A stretch of 64,000 nt of DNA, from the NCBI GenBank assembly GCA_965206395.1, contig CBDBJK010000038.1:434001-498000 (forward strand), in the 5' to 3' direction. This document shows, in pieces, positions 10,081 through 19,545 of this stretch (position 1 is its first letter; every line of letters starts with the position of its first letter). Source of the DNA: CBDBJK01 sp965206395 (GTDB lineage: Bacteria > Chloroflexota > Dehalococcoidia > Lucifugimonadales > CATOSD01). The notes beneath the pieces were generated by a model. The model did no database searches. It worked only from the letters and a program-made list of their open reading frames with translations, and was not told the DNA's origin. Position numbers and translations under genes: made by a program.

Positions 10081-12492
10081 CTAGAAATCCAGGTATGATC
10101 CAATAACGCCTTTTCGTTCCAGGTCTGAAGTGGTGGAACTCGCAAGACCCAGCAACTCGCCTAGCAAATTGAGATTGTGCTCTCCCAGTCTGGCTGAGGG
10201 AGTCCAATTCTCCCGGTTCAATCCGGCTGTGAGAATTGCCTGGCCCGGGTAAATCTTAGGCCCGACATCAGGTTCGTCCAATTCTACAAAGAATTTTCTT
10301 TCCCTTAGATGGGGATCGCCAAGGAGGTCTCTGTTGTCGGAGACCGCACCGGCAGGAATACGTCTGGATTGCAGGCTATGCATGAGTTCGACCGCATCAT
10401 TATCTTTGGTCCATTCTGAAATTATCTGGTTAAGGGCTTGCTCGTTTGCCTTCCGAGCAGATTCAGAACAGAATCTCTCGTCAGAAACCAGATCAGGGCG
10501 TCCCATCACTTGACAGAATGACTCCCATTGCTCCTCAGTAGTGACCGAGATGGCTATCCATCGGTCGTCACCCAAGGCTCGATAGACTCCTTGAGGCGCC
10601 CATTTGTAGTGGCTGTTGCCATGTCGCTCTGGCTGGCTGCCATTATGTCCGTATGCTCCAACGAACTCTCCTAGCTGACACACCAGCCCCTCAGCAAGCG
10701 CCATGTCGATGAACTGGCCTTCACCTGTCTCAGTCCTATGGCGAAGCGCAGTCAGCATAGCAACCACTGCGTTCATGCTAGATATCGGGTCTGGAAAAGC
10801 TATGCCTGATGTCATGGGAGAGCCGCCCTCGTAACCCATAAGACTTGGCATACCAGTGATTGATTCCACAGAGGTTCCGTATGCTGGATACTCAGCATGC
10901 TCACCCGTAGACCCATAGCCTGACATAGCGCACATGATGAGGTCTGGGCGTACCTTACGAAGCGCGTCATAGCCCAGGTCAAAATTTCTCATCACTCTTG
11001 GTCGGTAACTCTCGATTACGATGTCAGATATTGAAACCAGTTCGAGGAACGCCGACCTACCCTCTGGGATGTCCAGCCTTATGGCAAGGCTGGACTTATT
11101 TCGGTTCAGTTTATTGTTCGTTCCCACCATCCTGTCAACGGGAGTTCGTGGGTCGGACACTTTTATGACATGCGCTCCGAAGTCGCCCAGCATTCGCGCA
11201 GACAGTGGCCCCGCCCAGACTCTCGTTAGATCAAGCACGCGTACGCCATCAAGCGGGCCATTTCGCGGTTCTCCAGCCTTCGTCTTTCGGAGTGTTCTAC
11301 GGCTTACCTCTCTGAGGGCGTCCTGGTTGTGTTCGCCGAGTGAAGGCGCTCTGGTGAAGCTGGGAGAAGTCCTGCTCATATGGAAAGGGACAGTCGGGAA
11401 CGTCAGTGTGCCTCCTTGTGGATGTTCAATCTCTTGGAAGAGTCCTCTCTCGACGTACTGAGAATCCTGCATGGCCTCTCCAATGTTCAGAACAGGTGAC
11501 GTAGGCACAGACCAGATTCCAGCGGCTAACTCAACGATCTCCTGTCTAGTCTTGTCTTTGGTCCAATCCAAAAGGATCTCATCAATTTCATCGGCAACCT
11601 CCCTAAGCCCCTGGAATGTTTTGAACAAAGGGTCGTCCAACAGGTCTTCTCTGCCGATCATCGCGCGAAGATAGTCCCACTGTTGTGGCGCGGATGCGGA
11701 AAACGTGACGAAGCCGTCCTTACAAGGGAGTGTCGTTGTAGGATAGCCGCCGCTACTCCGTCCGGTTGCTAGCCTCACCCCAGCGCGGCGGCGAACGATG
11801 CCATCGTATGTCTGCGATACAAAGGTGAACTGGTGCAAAGAGGCTAGAGACTCCATCTCAGAGATCTCCACCGCTTGGCCTGCTCCAACCTCATCTCTTG
11901 CCCTGAGCGCCAGCATGGTTCCTGCGTATCCCTGGAGCGCCGCCAGGTATTGAGATTGGTATCCGGGCAGCATCAGCGGCTCCCTTGACTCACTGCCCGA
12001 CAGGTACAGGTAACCACCCAGTGCGAGGCTGACCAGAGGAGTAGATAACCAATTGGAGTAAGGGCCGTCAAGTCCGAAGGAAGTTATCGAAAGATCTATC
12101 AGGGAGTCGTTCAGTTTTCCAAGCTCACTCTGATTGAGGCTTAGAGCTTGTCGAGTTTGGAACGTCCAGTCTTCGATCAGAATATCAGCATTACTGATCA
12201 GATTTCGGAGAGCGGTCATTCCACCTGATTCTGTCCAGTCAATTGTCACACTCTTCTTGCCCATGTTGTTATACAGGTAGAGAGCGCCCGCTTCGGCAGG
12301 CTGAAAGCCTTCAAGTTGTGGCTTCGCCCATCTGGTCCAGTCGCCGTTCGGTGGGCGTTCCACTTTGATGACATTTGCGCCGAAGCCAGCGAGCATCCTG
12401 CCGCAGAAAGCGCCAGCGACGCCTTCAGTGACTTCGATCACCGTTATGTCGGAGAGAGGAGGAGCACTCAAGCGGGAGGCAGCATTATCCAT
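10081..12492 (-). CDS. Fused two-domain CaiB/BaiF CoA-transferase (Asp-less domain + Asp domain)
   Basis: About 803 residues from the ATG at 12492, with two complete class III CoA-transferase domains in tandem. An upstream GTG at 12588 would add 32 residues unlike the family. Domain 1 begins ITVIEVTEG and ends near the SLGEHNQD motif. At its catalytic position it has Gln (GYQSQYLAAL) instead of Asp. Domain 2 begins VRVLDLTRVWAGP and keeps the Asp in AFPDPISSM, exactly 25 residues before the end of TGEGQ. It is transcribed after the split pair at 12725-15281 and repeats their order, Asp-less then Asp. I infer that it is a covalently linked version of the same heteromer. Two-domain members of this family are known, but the substrate is unknown. 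Confidence 0.88.
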   Translation of the reverse strand: MDNAASRLSAPPLSDITVIEVTEGVAGAFCGRMLAGFGANVIKVERPPNGDWTRWAKPQLEGFQPAEAGALYLYNNMGKKSVTIDWTESGGMTALRNLISNADILIEDWTFQTRQALSLNQSELGKLNDSLIDLSITSFGLDGPYSNWLSTPLVSLALGGYLYLSGSESREPLMLPGYQSQYLAALQGYAGTMLALRARDEVGAGQAVEISEMESLASLHQFTFVSQTYDGIVRRRAGVRLATGRSSGGYPTTTLPCKDGFVTFSASAPQQWDYLRAMIGREDLLDDPLFKTFQGLREVADEIDEILLDWTKDKTRQEIVELAAGIWSVPTSPVLNIGEAMQDSQYVERGLFQEIEHPQGGTLTFPTVPFHMSRTSPSFTRAPSLGEHNQDALREVSRRTLRKTKAGEPRNGPLDGVRVLDLTRVWAGPLSARMLGDFGAHVIKVSDPRTPVDRMVGTNNKLNRNKSSLAIRLDIPEGRSAFLELVSISDIVIESYRPRVMRNFDLGYDALRKVRPDLIMCAMSGYGSTGEHAEYPAYGTSVESITGMPSLMGYEGGSPMTSGIAFPDPISSMNAVVAMLTALRHRTETGEGQFIDMALAEGLVCQLGEFVGAYGHNGSQPERHGNSHYKWAPQGVYRALGDDRWIAISVTTEEQWESFCQVMGRPDLVSDERFCSESARKANEQALNQIISEWTKDNDAVELMHSLQSRRIPAGAVSDNRDLLGDPHLRERKFFVELDEPDVGPKIYPGQAILTAGLNRENWTPSARLGEHNLNLLGELLGLASSTTSDLERKGVIGSYLDF

Positions 12493-12724
12493 AGGAACCG
12501 AACAAGTCCGTTCTCCTTTCGGCAGTGTTGCGTGGTAAGTCTTGAAACCTCTATTGTCTCTTGTTCTGTTGCCTTCAAGAAGTGCCACATGAACCTATAG
12601 TGCCAATTCTTGAACAACGAGGTCGATGCTTAAGTTATCAAGGATTCAGTTGAACGCAGAGAGCTTGCCTGGAAATTATGGATGGGTTGGTAAGAGCGGG
12701 TAATAGTAAAGCATTGTGATCCCA

Positions 12725-13951
12725 TTATTGGAGCACACCATCGACGTAGAGTTGATCGACTTCACGCTCCTCCATTCCCAAGAGGTCTTTTAGGATGTAT
12801 TCCGTATGCTCCCCCAACAGGGGAGAACGTTGCACTCGTGGCTCCAATCCTGAGATTGCAATAGTCTCGCCGTGAGTCGTCATCGTCCCCGCTTCAGGGT
12901 TTTCCAGAAGACGAATGTGTCGCTCTCTGTACGCTGGATCGTTTTCGACAAGGTCTCTCGTGTTCTGTACCACTCCTGCTGAGACTCCGTGTTCCTGGAG
13001 CCGTTCCATCACTTCCTGGGCTATCAGGCCGCTGGTCCACTCTTCAATTAGACGATCCATCTCATCCTCATGCTTTTTCCGTCCTGCCAGCGTTTGGAAG
13101 CGATCTTCTGTTGTCCATGTCGGCTCGCCGATTGCACGGCAAAATCCGCGCCACTCGTCTTCGGTGAAGGCAGCTATGGCGCACCATCGATCGTCTCCAG
13201 AGCACCGGTATACGCCATGGGGTGCAGCGCTGGCGGAGCGGTTGCCGGGACGAGGAGGTAGGCTGCCATTGGCTGTGTACTGAAGGACACTTGTACCTAG
13301 CAGAGAGATAGTAGATTCATACTGGGCCAAGTCAATGAACTGACCCTTGCCCGTGCGGTTGCGGTAGCGTAACGCCGACAGTACGGCCAGGACAGCATGG
13401 TACGGATTGCCGCTAAAGTCAGGATAAAGCGCGCCAGTCCCCACGGGTGGTCGCTCGGCGAACCCGGTAATGCCGCTGATGCCCGCTCCGGCGATGATGT
13501 TTATGCCATTGCCCCCATATTCTTGGTGAGGGCCTGTGGTCCCCATCATAGCCATGCCGAGCATAATGATGTCTGGCTTTAGCTTTATGAGATTGTCATA
13601 CCCCAATCCCCAGCGGGCCATTCGGTCGCCGCGGAAGTTGTTCGTGACGACATCGCTGATGCTCATGACGCGCCTGGCTATCTCGATCCCCTGGCGTGTA
13701 TTCAGATCGACGGTTATGCTGAGCTTGGAAGTATTACTGTCGTTAAACACACCGGCAACGTTAGGGCTTGTGCTTCCCTCTGGGCGCGGGCCTAGAGCGC
13801 GAATCTCGTCGATGCGCGTCGCTGACTCGATGCGAATCACCTCCGCCCCGAAGTTTGCCAATACTCGCGTGGACAGCGGGCCGGCGATCATCCAGCAGAA
13901 ATCGGCTACGCGAATTCCTGAGAGCGGAAGAGGATCAAAACTGTTAGTCAT
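12725..13951 (-). CDS. CaiB/BaiF CoA-transferase, catalytic-Asp type
   Basis: 408-residue class III CoA-transferase. It has IRVADFCWMIAGP at the N-terminus, AEVIRIE, and YPDFSGN with the catalytic Asp 25 residues before the end of TGKGQ. LLGEHTEYIL closes the domain near the C-terminus. The ATG overlaps the end of the preceding Asp-less gene by 8 bp (ATGACTAA), so the two are translationally coupled and probably form one heteromeric enzyme in equal amounts. It is closest in appearance to the partial gene at 1-1022, which likewise follows an Asp-less partner. Confidence 0.9.
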   Translation of the reverse strand: MTNSFDPLPLSGIRVADFCWMIAGPLSTRVLANFGAEVIRIESATRIDEIRALGPRPEGSTSPNVAGVFNDSNTSKLSITVDLNTRQGIEIARRVMSISDVVTNNFRGDRMARWGLGYDNLIKLKPDIIMLGMAMMGTTGPHQEYGGNGINIIAGAGISGITGFAERPPVGTGALYPDFSGNPYHAVLAVLSALRYRNRTGKGQFIDLAQYESTISLLGTSVLQYTANGSLPPRPGNRSASAAPHGVYRCSGDDRWCAIAAFTEDEWRGFCRAIGEPTWTTEDRFQTLAGRKKHEDEMDRLIEEWTSGLIAQEVMERLQEHGVSAGVVQNTRDLVENDPAYRERHIRLLENPEAGTMTTHGETIAISGLEPRVQRSPLLGEHTEYILKDLLGMEEREVDQLYVDGVLQ

Positions 13952-15281
13952 TCGGCGTAGGCTCCTGATTCATGAGTGCGGTCGCCTCTGTAGAAGACAG
14001 CCCAAGCCAGTCGCTCAGAACGTCAAAGGTACCCTCGCCGCTCAAAGGCGCTCGCCTCCGTATCCGCCAGGGAGTTTCTGAGAGCTTGTATGGCGCTCCA
14101 GGATAAGTGAACGTTCTGTCCATCTCTGGGTGATCTACATCAACGAAGTAGCCGCGGTCGTGAAGCTGCTCATCCTCCAGCAAGTCGGCCACGTTCTGAA
14201 CAGGCGTGCAAAGGAGCCTGAGTCGCTGGGCTGAGTGGTATAGCTCTTGGGCCGTGTGTTGGGCGCAGAAGGCTTCCATTATCTCGTTGATACGTGACTG
14301 CTCTGCCTGCCTCACCTCTAGCTCCTCGAATCGAGGGTCGCCTAGCTCCTGCTCTGCGTCATAGCTCTTCAGCCACTCTAGAAACCGACGCCAGGCGTCA
14401 GGAGGCGCGGCGTGCGTTGCGTATGCGACCCATCCATCCTTGCAGGCGTACAGGGTACGGGGCGGTTGAGGTCTTACAAGCTGCTGCTGCCCCACACTAA
14501 AGGCATGGTTAAGACCGGTTCGCGAGCGGACGATTCCATGCCAGGTGTAGCTGTTGAAGTTGGCCGTCTGAAGGGTTGCCATCCAGACGCAATCTTGCAT
14601 AGCGATCTGCACATCTCGGCCCTTGCCATCCAGATCACGGCTCAGAAGCGCCAGAACAGTACCCATCGCAGCATGGAGGGAGGCCATGTGGTAGGCCTGC
14701 TCTCCACCGAGCTGGTTGGGCGGGTCTTCCGGAAAGCCAGTGATAGCCATCAGACCACCCATCGCCTGGGCCACGATGTCTGATGCCTTATAGTCTTTAT
14801 ATGGGCCGTCAGACCCGAAGCCTGTGATGGTGGTGTGTACCAGGGCCGGGTATGCCTGTCGAAGGCGCTGTGCGTCGAGGCCTAAAGCCGCTGCCTCAGA
14901 CGGGCCGTAGGTGTCTACCAGGGCGTCTGAGGCTGATAGCAGAGAATCGAACACTTCACGCCCGGATGAGCTATTAATGTCTAAAAGGATGCTGCGTTTG
15001 TTAGTGTGGAAGTGCCACCGGTAGAGGCTCTGATTCGGGTCTGCTTCCGCGCCAAGAAAGGGCCTTAGCAGGTCGCTGGAACCACCGCCTGGCGGCTCGA
15101 CTCGGACTACGTCTGCCCCCAGGTCTGCCAGAAGCTTGGTACAGTAGAAGCCTGCCGGGCCTGAAAGGTCCAGGATGCGCAGACCGTCCAGGGCCTGGGG
15201 GCTGTCCATATTCATCGAATCTAGGCTCAACTTGAAACTCTGCTCCTCGCATCCAGAGACGTTACACCGGCGAGACGACAT
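13944..15281 (-). CDS. CaiB/BaiF CoA-transferase paralog lacking the catalytic Asp
   Basis: Class III CoA-transferase fold protein of about 445 residues. GLRILDLSGPAGFYC, ADVVRVE and HFHTNKRSI resemble the Asp-less protein at 1085-2344. The position of the catalytic Asp carries Tyr within GEQAYH. The start is uncertain: ATGs lie at 15281, 15215 and 15209, and a TTG at 15299. The two shortest begin nearest the conserved core, but the ATG at 15281 has a GAGGA sequence upstream. Its stop overlaps the start of the Asp-containing partner, which supports a stable pair. Confidence 0.86.
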   Translation of the reverse strand: MSSRRCNVSGCEEQSFKLSLDSMNMDSPQALDGLRILDLSGPAGFYCTKLLADLGADVVRVEPPGGGSSDLLRPFLGAEADPNQSLYRWHFHTNKRSILLDINSSSGREVFDSLLSASDALVDTYGPSEAAALGLDAQRLRQAYPALVHTTITGFGSDGPYKDYKASDIVAQAMGGLMAITGFPEDPPNQLGGEQAYHMASLHAAMGTVLALLSRDLDGKGRDVQIAMQDCVWMATLQTANFNSYTWHGIVRSRTGLNHAFSVGQQQLVRPQPPRTLYACKDGWVAYATHAAPPDAWRRFLEWLKSYDAEQELGDPRFEELEVRQAEQSRINEIMEAFCAQHTAQELYHSAQRLRLLCTPVQNVADLLEDEQLHDRGYFVDVDHPEMDRTFTYPGAPYKLSETPWRIRRRAPLSGEGTFDVLSDWLGLSSTEATALMNQEPTPND

Positions 15282-15880
15282 GACACACCGTGTCCTCAAC
15301 TACCAGGTGTCGATAGCGGTACGAGGCCGCTTGGCCTGGACACGATGAAGTTCATATGTTTTCCTGCACTGAATCGCGACTTGGACACGTCCCCCGATGA
15401 TCCACGTAACCCTATCTGGCGGGAATTTCTCAGATGAAGTTCAGTGTTCTCAGAAATGCATCATCCTGGGACTTCACCGACTATACGACCACCTACTGAT
15501 GTTGTCAATGGTCGTAGCGCCATCCTATGACTTTGAATCGAACATGAAAAGTACTAAGCGTCTCCTTTCCCAGCCTGTCGCATCAATGAACTGGACGGTC
15601 TCGTATCTGGTTCCTCAAGAAGAAGATGGTTGGCTCCATGAAGATTGACAGCATCAGCAGAAGGTCGTAACGTCTGTAGCATCTCAACAAAATCTTTTGA
15701 ACCAATCGATGACAGGCGTGCTAAAATCGTCGAAACATAGATGCGACGCGATAACGGGAGAGTGGGGTTGGAAGCCGGTTTATGATTTTGACTCTATGAT
15801 TGAGGACATGCTGGAGAATCTGAGTATGAAACTTGGTTATGGCTAAAAGGAAAGTATAAGCCGAAGAAAGGAGATGACTG
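15282..15880. other. Divergent intergenic region (599 bp)
   Basis: Separates the minus-strand CoA-transferases from the plus-strand NHL/SDR genes. Apart from a weak promoter candidate (TTGAAC at 15697-15702, TAAAAT at 15722-15727, 19-base spacer) I see no supported feature. A short open frame at 15397-15648 has no ribosome binding site or recognisable similarity. Confidence 0.45.
15697..15727 (+). promoter_or_regulatory. Weak candidate promoter for the NHL/SDR genes
   Basis: TTGAAC and TAAAAT with a 19-base spacer, about 155 nt before the ATG at 15881. The spacer is longer than ideal, so this is tentative. Confidence 0.3.
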
Positions 15881-16834
15881 ATGGTTATATTGGGTTCAGG
15901 GAGTTTCACGTACGAGGTTTCTGGCGAAAACTGGGGCAATCTACCCCAAGGCGCAGTTTACAAAGAGGCCACCGCCGTAGACGTGGATGCCAGCGACAAC
16001 GTGTATGTCTTTAATCGAGGCACACATCCGATTGTCGTATTAAATTCCAGTGGAGAGGTGCTTCAAACATGGGGACATGGAGTCTTCACCAATCCTCATG
16101 GGGTGACTGTGGCTCCAGACGGAACAGTATGGTGCGTTGACAGCGGCGATCATACTGTCCGCCAATTCACTCCTGACGGCAAGCTTCTAAACACAATGGG
16201 TAACCCAGGAGTGCCAGCATCACCGATGAGTGGCAAGCCCTTTAGCGCTCCTACCCACGTGGGTTTCGATAAGCGCAATGGAGACTTCTACGTAACCGAT
16301 GGCTACAGCAACGCGCACGTCCACAAGTACTCACAGGACGGAAAGCATCTATTCTCCTGGGGAGCGTCAGGCACAGGAGAAGGCCAGTTCAACATCGTTC
16401 ACTACGTGGGAGTTGACAGGGATGGCTGGGTATATATCGCTGATCGTGAGAACCATCGAATACAGGTGTTCAGTCCTGAAGGGAAGTTCGAGACCCAGTG
16501 GGTTAACCTATCACGCGCTGCGTGCGTGTATTTAGATAACAAAGGTGAGCAAATTGTGTATGTTGGAGAGTACTATGGCGGGATAGGCTCCAACTCTATG
16601 GGTACCGATCTTGGCCCCCGCGTAACAATCTTCGACACCAAGGGGAATGTGTTGGCTCACCTGGGCGAGGAGGCATATGGTGACGAGCCTGGGCGGTTCT
16701 ATTCGCCGCATGGCATCGCTGTAGACTCAAAAGGAGACATCTACGTCGCAGAGGTCTCCTGGACCGACTACGGCAGCAAGATGTACCCACCCAAGGAGCT
16801 TCGCTCTATGCAGAAGCTGGTCAAAAAAGGTTAA
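15881..16834 (+). CDS. NHL-repeat six-bladed beta-propeller protein
   Basis: 317-residue protein built of repeated NHL-type blades. Examples are the FTNPHGVTVAPDGTVW, FNIVHYVGVDRDGWVYIADRENHRIQVF and YSPHGIAVDSKGDIYVAE segments, about 50 residues apart. Such propellers serve as lyases, lactonases or binding scaffolds, and peptidylamidoglycolate lyase-like proteins have this architecture. I see no signal peptide, so it is probably cytoplasmic. The start has AAAGGAG seven bases upstream. It leads a plus-strand group with two SDR dehydrogenases, which suggests a role in the same catabolic step, for example lactone or hydrate handling. That role is inference only. Confidence 0.85.
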   Translation: MVILGSGSFTYEVSGENWGNLPQGAVYKEATAVDVDASDNVYVFNRGTHPIVVLNSSGEVLQTWGHGVFTNPHGVTVAPDGTVWCVDSGDHTVRQFTPDGKLLNTMGNPGVPASPMSGKPFSAPTHVGFDKRNGDFYVTDGYSNAHVHKYSQDGKHLFSWGASGTGEGQFNIVHYVGVDRDGWVYIADRENHRIQVFSPEGKFETQWVNLSRAACVYLDNKGEQIVYVGEYYGGIGSNSMGTDLGPRVTIFDTKGNVLAHLGEEAYGDEPGRFYSPHGIAVDSKGDIYVAEVSWTDYGSKMYPPKELRSMQKLVKKG

Positions 16835-16912
16835 AACCTATCAGTTAGAGGTGATGAAGGAGAGCCGCCAATAATATATGGAGCTAATCTCAAGTCAAAA
16901 GAGACGTATCTC

Positions 16913-17722
16913 ATGAACAGAGGCGTAGATGAAATGCCGTCAATTAGATTAAAGGGAAAAGTGGCTGTCGTAAGCGGCGCGGGAACCTATGGAGGCAGCG
17001 GTGTGGGCAACGGCGCTGCGACAGCTATCGTCTTTGCACGAGAGGGTGCCAAAGTCGTGTTGGTGGACGCTAAAGAGGAATGGGCTGAAGCCACAAAGGC
17101 GATAATCGAGGATGAGGGTGGAGAGGCGGTGACTGCGACCGCCGATGTGACCAACTCAACAGAGTGTCAACAAGCGATTGATCTGGCTGTGGAGCGCTTC
17201 GGGGGCCTGCACATCTTGCACAACAACGTGGGTGGCGGAGCCAGGGGCAGCGTCGTAGAAGCCACCGAGGAAACCTGGGAGCGCAGCATATCCGTCAACC
17301 TCATGAGCATGATAAACATGAGCCGCTGCGCTGTACCCCATATGATAGTCGGCGGCGGTGGATCCATAATCAATGTGTCCTCGGTGTCCGCTCTCAGACC
17401 TAAAGCAGGCTATTCATCCGCTCCTTACACGGTCAACAAGTCGGCAGTTGTGGGGTTGACCAGCGCTATGGCGCTTGACCACGCTAGAGACAACGTCAGA
17501 GTCAACTGCATCATGCCCGGCCTCATATGGACGCCCAGAGTCGCCCACGGGTCTGCCGACGCGCGAGAGATGCGCCAGACTTCAACCCCCTTGCCAGTTG
17601 AGGGAGAGAGTTGGGATATAGGGTGGGCAGCCCTTTATCTCGCCAGCGACGAAGCGAGGTTCGTCACTGGAATCGTTCTGCCTGTGGACGGAGGGTTTCT
17701 TCTGACCAGCGCCCCGAACTGA
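16913..17722 (+). CDS. Short-chain dehydrogenase/reductase (SDR)
   Basis: 269-residue Rossmann-fold NAD(P)-dependent oxidoreductase. The cofactor glycine motif is unusual and longer than TGxxxGIG: SGAGTYGGSGVGNG. The catalytic set is present as the NNVGG turn, Ser in INVSS and Tyr-x3-Lys in YTVNK. LPVDGGFLL near the end is typical of classical SDRs. The acidic residue after strand 2 (VLVDAKE) suggests NAD preference. A later start at MPSIRLKG is possible. It lies 78 bp after the NHL gene and upstream of a second SDR. Substrate unknown. Confidence 0.9.
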   Translation: MNRGVDEMPSIRLKGKVAVVSGAGTYGGSGVGNGAATAIVFAREGAKVVLVDAKEEWAEATKAIIEDEGGEAVTATADVTNSTECQQAIDLAVERFGGLHILHNNVGGGARGSVVEATEETWERSISVNLMSMINMSRCAVPHMIVGGGGSIINVSSVSALRPKAGYSSAPYTVNKSAVVGLTSAMALDHARDNVRVNCIMPGLIWTPRVAHGSADAREMRQTSTPLPVEGESWDIGWAALYLASDEARFVTGIVLPVDGGFLLTSAPN

Positions 17723-17918
17723 TCCATATCTGGAGCTTTTCACGAAAATTGGAAACAGGCTATTAATTTCTATGGCTTCTCAGTATGCTGAGTCCTTGAA
17801 GAGATTCAGTTTCATTTGGGAATACCGAGTAAATACAGCAAGTGCTATTCCAGAATGTAGTGTTTGTGAAGATACAGGGCTACATCTGGGAAATTCAGAA
17901 TCAAACATGAGGTGAGAC

Positions 17919-18674
17919 ATGGGTTTACAGAACAAAGTCTGCATAATTACAGGTGGTGGCAGCGGAATTGGTCGTGCTTCTGCTCTTATGATGGCAAAGG
18001 CCGGAGCCAAAGTAGTACCAGTGGGTAGGACTCTCTCAAAGGTTGAAGAGGTCGCCAAGGAGATAGAGTCTTCCGGGGGTACGGCTATGCCCATCGGGTT
18101 AGACGTGGTAGACATCGACGGTGTAAAGAAGATGGTGAAGGATGTACTTGATACCTATGGCCGCATAGACGTGCTGGTGAACAACGCTGGTCATAGCTCC
18201 CCCCACAGGATGCTCCTTACGACCACACCCGAAGACATCCAGAGCGTCATAAATTCCAACCTGGTCGGAACGATTTACTGCACTCAGGCCGTGATTCCCT
18301 CGATGCGGGAGGCGAAGGAAGGGACAATCATCAACGTATCGTCGCTGGCGGGCGTCAGTCCGGGACTGCTGGCTGGAATGGCTTATGGCGCTGCCAAGGC
18401 CGCCGTCAATAACTTTACCGCCTTCCTCAACTCGGAATACAGGAACACAGGCATCAGGGCCAGTGTGGTCATTCCCGGCGAAGTTGACACTCCCATCATG
18501 AACAAGCGCCCCATCGTTCCGTCTGATGAAGCCAAGGCGACAATGGTGACTGCCGAAGACACCGCCGAGGCGATACTGCTGATAGCAAGTCTTCCTCAGA
18601 GGGCCAGCATAACTGAACTTATCATCAGGCCCACCTACTTGAGGGATACCTCCGCGGAAACCGGCGTCGCATGA
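17919..18674 (+). CDS. Short-chain dehydrogenase/reductase (SDR)
   Basis: 251-residue classical SDR. It shows TGGGSGIG at residues 11-18, NNAG, Ser in INVSS and the YGAAK catalytic motif. VPVGRT after the second strand, with Arg and no acidic residue, suggests NADP. A GAGGTGA sequence precedes the ATG. It is 196 bp from the previous SDR, so it may have its own promoter. It probably oxidises or reduces a carbonyl in the same degradation route as its neighbours, but the substrate is not deducible. Confidence 0.9.
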   Translation: MGLQNKVCIITGGGSGIGRASALMMAKAGAKVVPVGRTLSKVEEVAKEIESSGGTAMPIGLDVVDIDGVKKMVKDVLDTYGRIDVLVNNAGHSSPHRMLLTTTPEDIQSVINSNLVGTIYCTQAVIPSMREAKEGTIINVSSLAGVSPGLLAGMAYGAAKAAVNNFTAFLNSEYRNTGIRASVVIPGEVDTPIMNKRPIVPSDEAKATMVTAEDTAEAILLIASLPQRASITELIIRPTYLRDTSAETGVA

Positions 18675-18894
18675 TAGCAAGAAGTAAGAGCGAGTGGTCG
18701 TACAGTTGTGCAGTCGCAATATGGCGCGTTTATGAAAGCGCTGGTCCCTATTTGGGAAACATAGGCTGAACAGGAGATATGCGACGACGAAAGGCAGGAC
18801 GATACGAGTTGCGGCGTGCATCAGTGTCAGCGGTTAGGAACGCTCCACATCCGTGCCGCGGGCACTACGCTATCTTCAATGAAAGGGGTGTGCT

Positions 18895-19257
18895 TTGCGG
18901 ATTGTGATACTGGGAATAGCGATGCTCTGGCTAGTCGCTATCGGGTGTGGTGGAGATTCATTGGCTTTTCGAGATGTTGCTGATGCGATCACTCGTCTGG
19001 ATGACCACGTCCTTTCAGACGAAGTTAAACCGAGTTATGAACTGATCGGGGCCGACGATGGCCGAGAGTATCATGTAGAGCCAGGCGATTACACACTCGA
19101 AATGTATACGTATAAGGATTTAGAGAGATTGGCAGAAGAGGCCAGTATCAGCGAGACGGCGGACAACCAGGTTCACATTGAGGGCAATATGTTATTGGTG
19201 CTCCATACGTCGCACAATCTCACCCTGTTTCGGCTTCTTTCTGATCTGCGTGATTGA
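18895..19257 (+). CDS. Small predicted lipoprotein, function unknown
   Basis: 120 residues beginning at a TTG with a strong AAAGGGG site six bases upstream. The N-terminus is a short hydrophobic signal (IVILGIAMLWLVAIG) ending in a lipobox-like AIGC, so Cys18 would be lipidated and the protein anchored outside the membrane. The rest is acidic and soluble, with an EVKPSYELIG segment and no motif I recognise. It appears to be a monocistronic gene downstream of the SDRs. A palindromic hairpin lies 134 bp after its stop. Confidence 0.6.
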   Translation: MRIVILGIAMLWLVAIGCGGDSLAFRDVADAITRLDDHVLSDEVKPSYELIGADDGREYHVEPGDYTLEMYTYKDLERLAEEASISETADNQVHIEGNMLLVLHTSHNLTLFRLLSDLRD

Positions 19258-19390
19258 CGATTCGGATACAACTGGCGGCATCAGCACCCCGGTAGCCTTA
19301 TCCCCGCGTTGAACCTCTAGGTGGTCAGGTATAGTACGCGGGCTTTGACGAGGTGTCGATGTCTGGAGCGCAAGCTGAGTAAAAAGGCCG

Positions 19391-19430
19391 TAAGCGTTCA
19401 GACCCCCGGCTCTCGAGGAGTGAACGCTTA
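19391..19430. terminator. Perfect 10-bp inverted repeat, possible terminator
   Basis: TAAGCGTTCA (19391-19400) and TGAACGCTTA (19421-19430) are exact reverse complements around a 20-base loop. A TTTT follows shortly on the plus strand. It lies between the convergent lipoprotein and DinB-like genes, where a bidirectional terminator is expected. The long loop makes an operator or other structured element also possible. Confidence 0.4.
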
Positions 19431-19545
19431 GATGAATTTTAGCCCATAGCGACTATTTTATATATCCATCAAACCTGAACAAGTATGGAAATCATAGCAA
19501 AGTTTTTTATGATTTCACACACCCATAAGTCGCAGGAACGCCTTT

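Noticed and set aside
18099..18821. Minus-strand open frame opposite the second SDR
   Set aside because: Low-complexity shadow translation; the plus-strand SDR is unambiguous.
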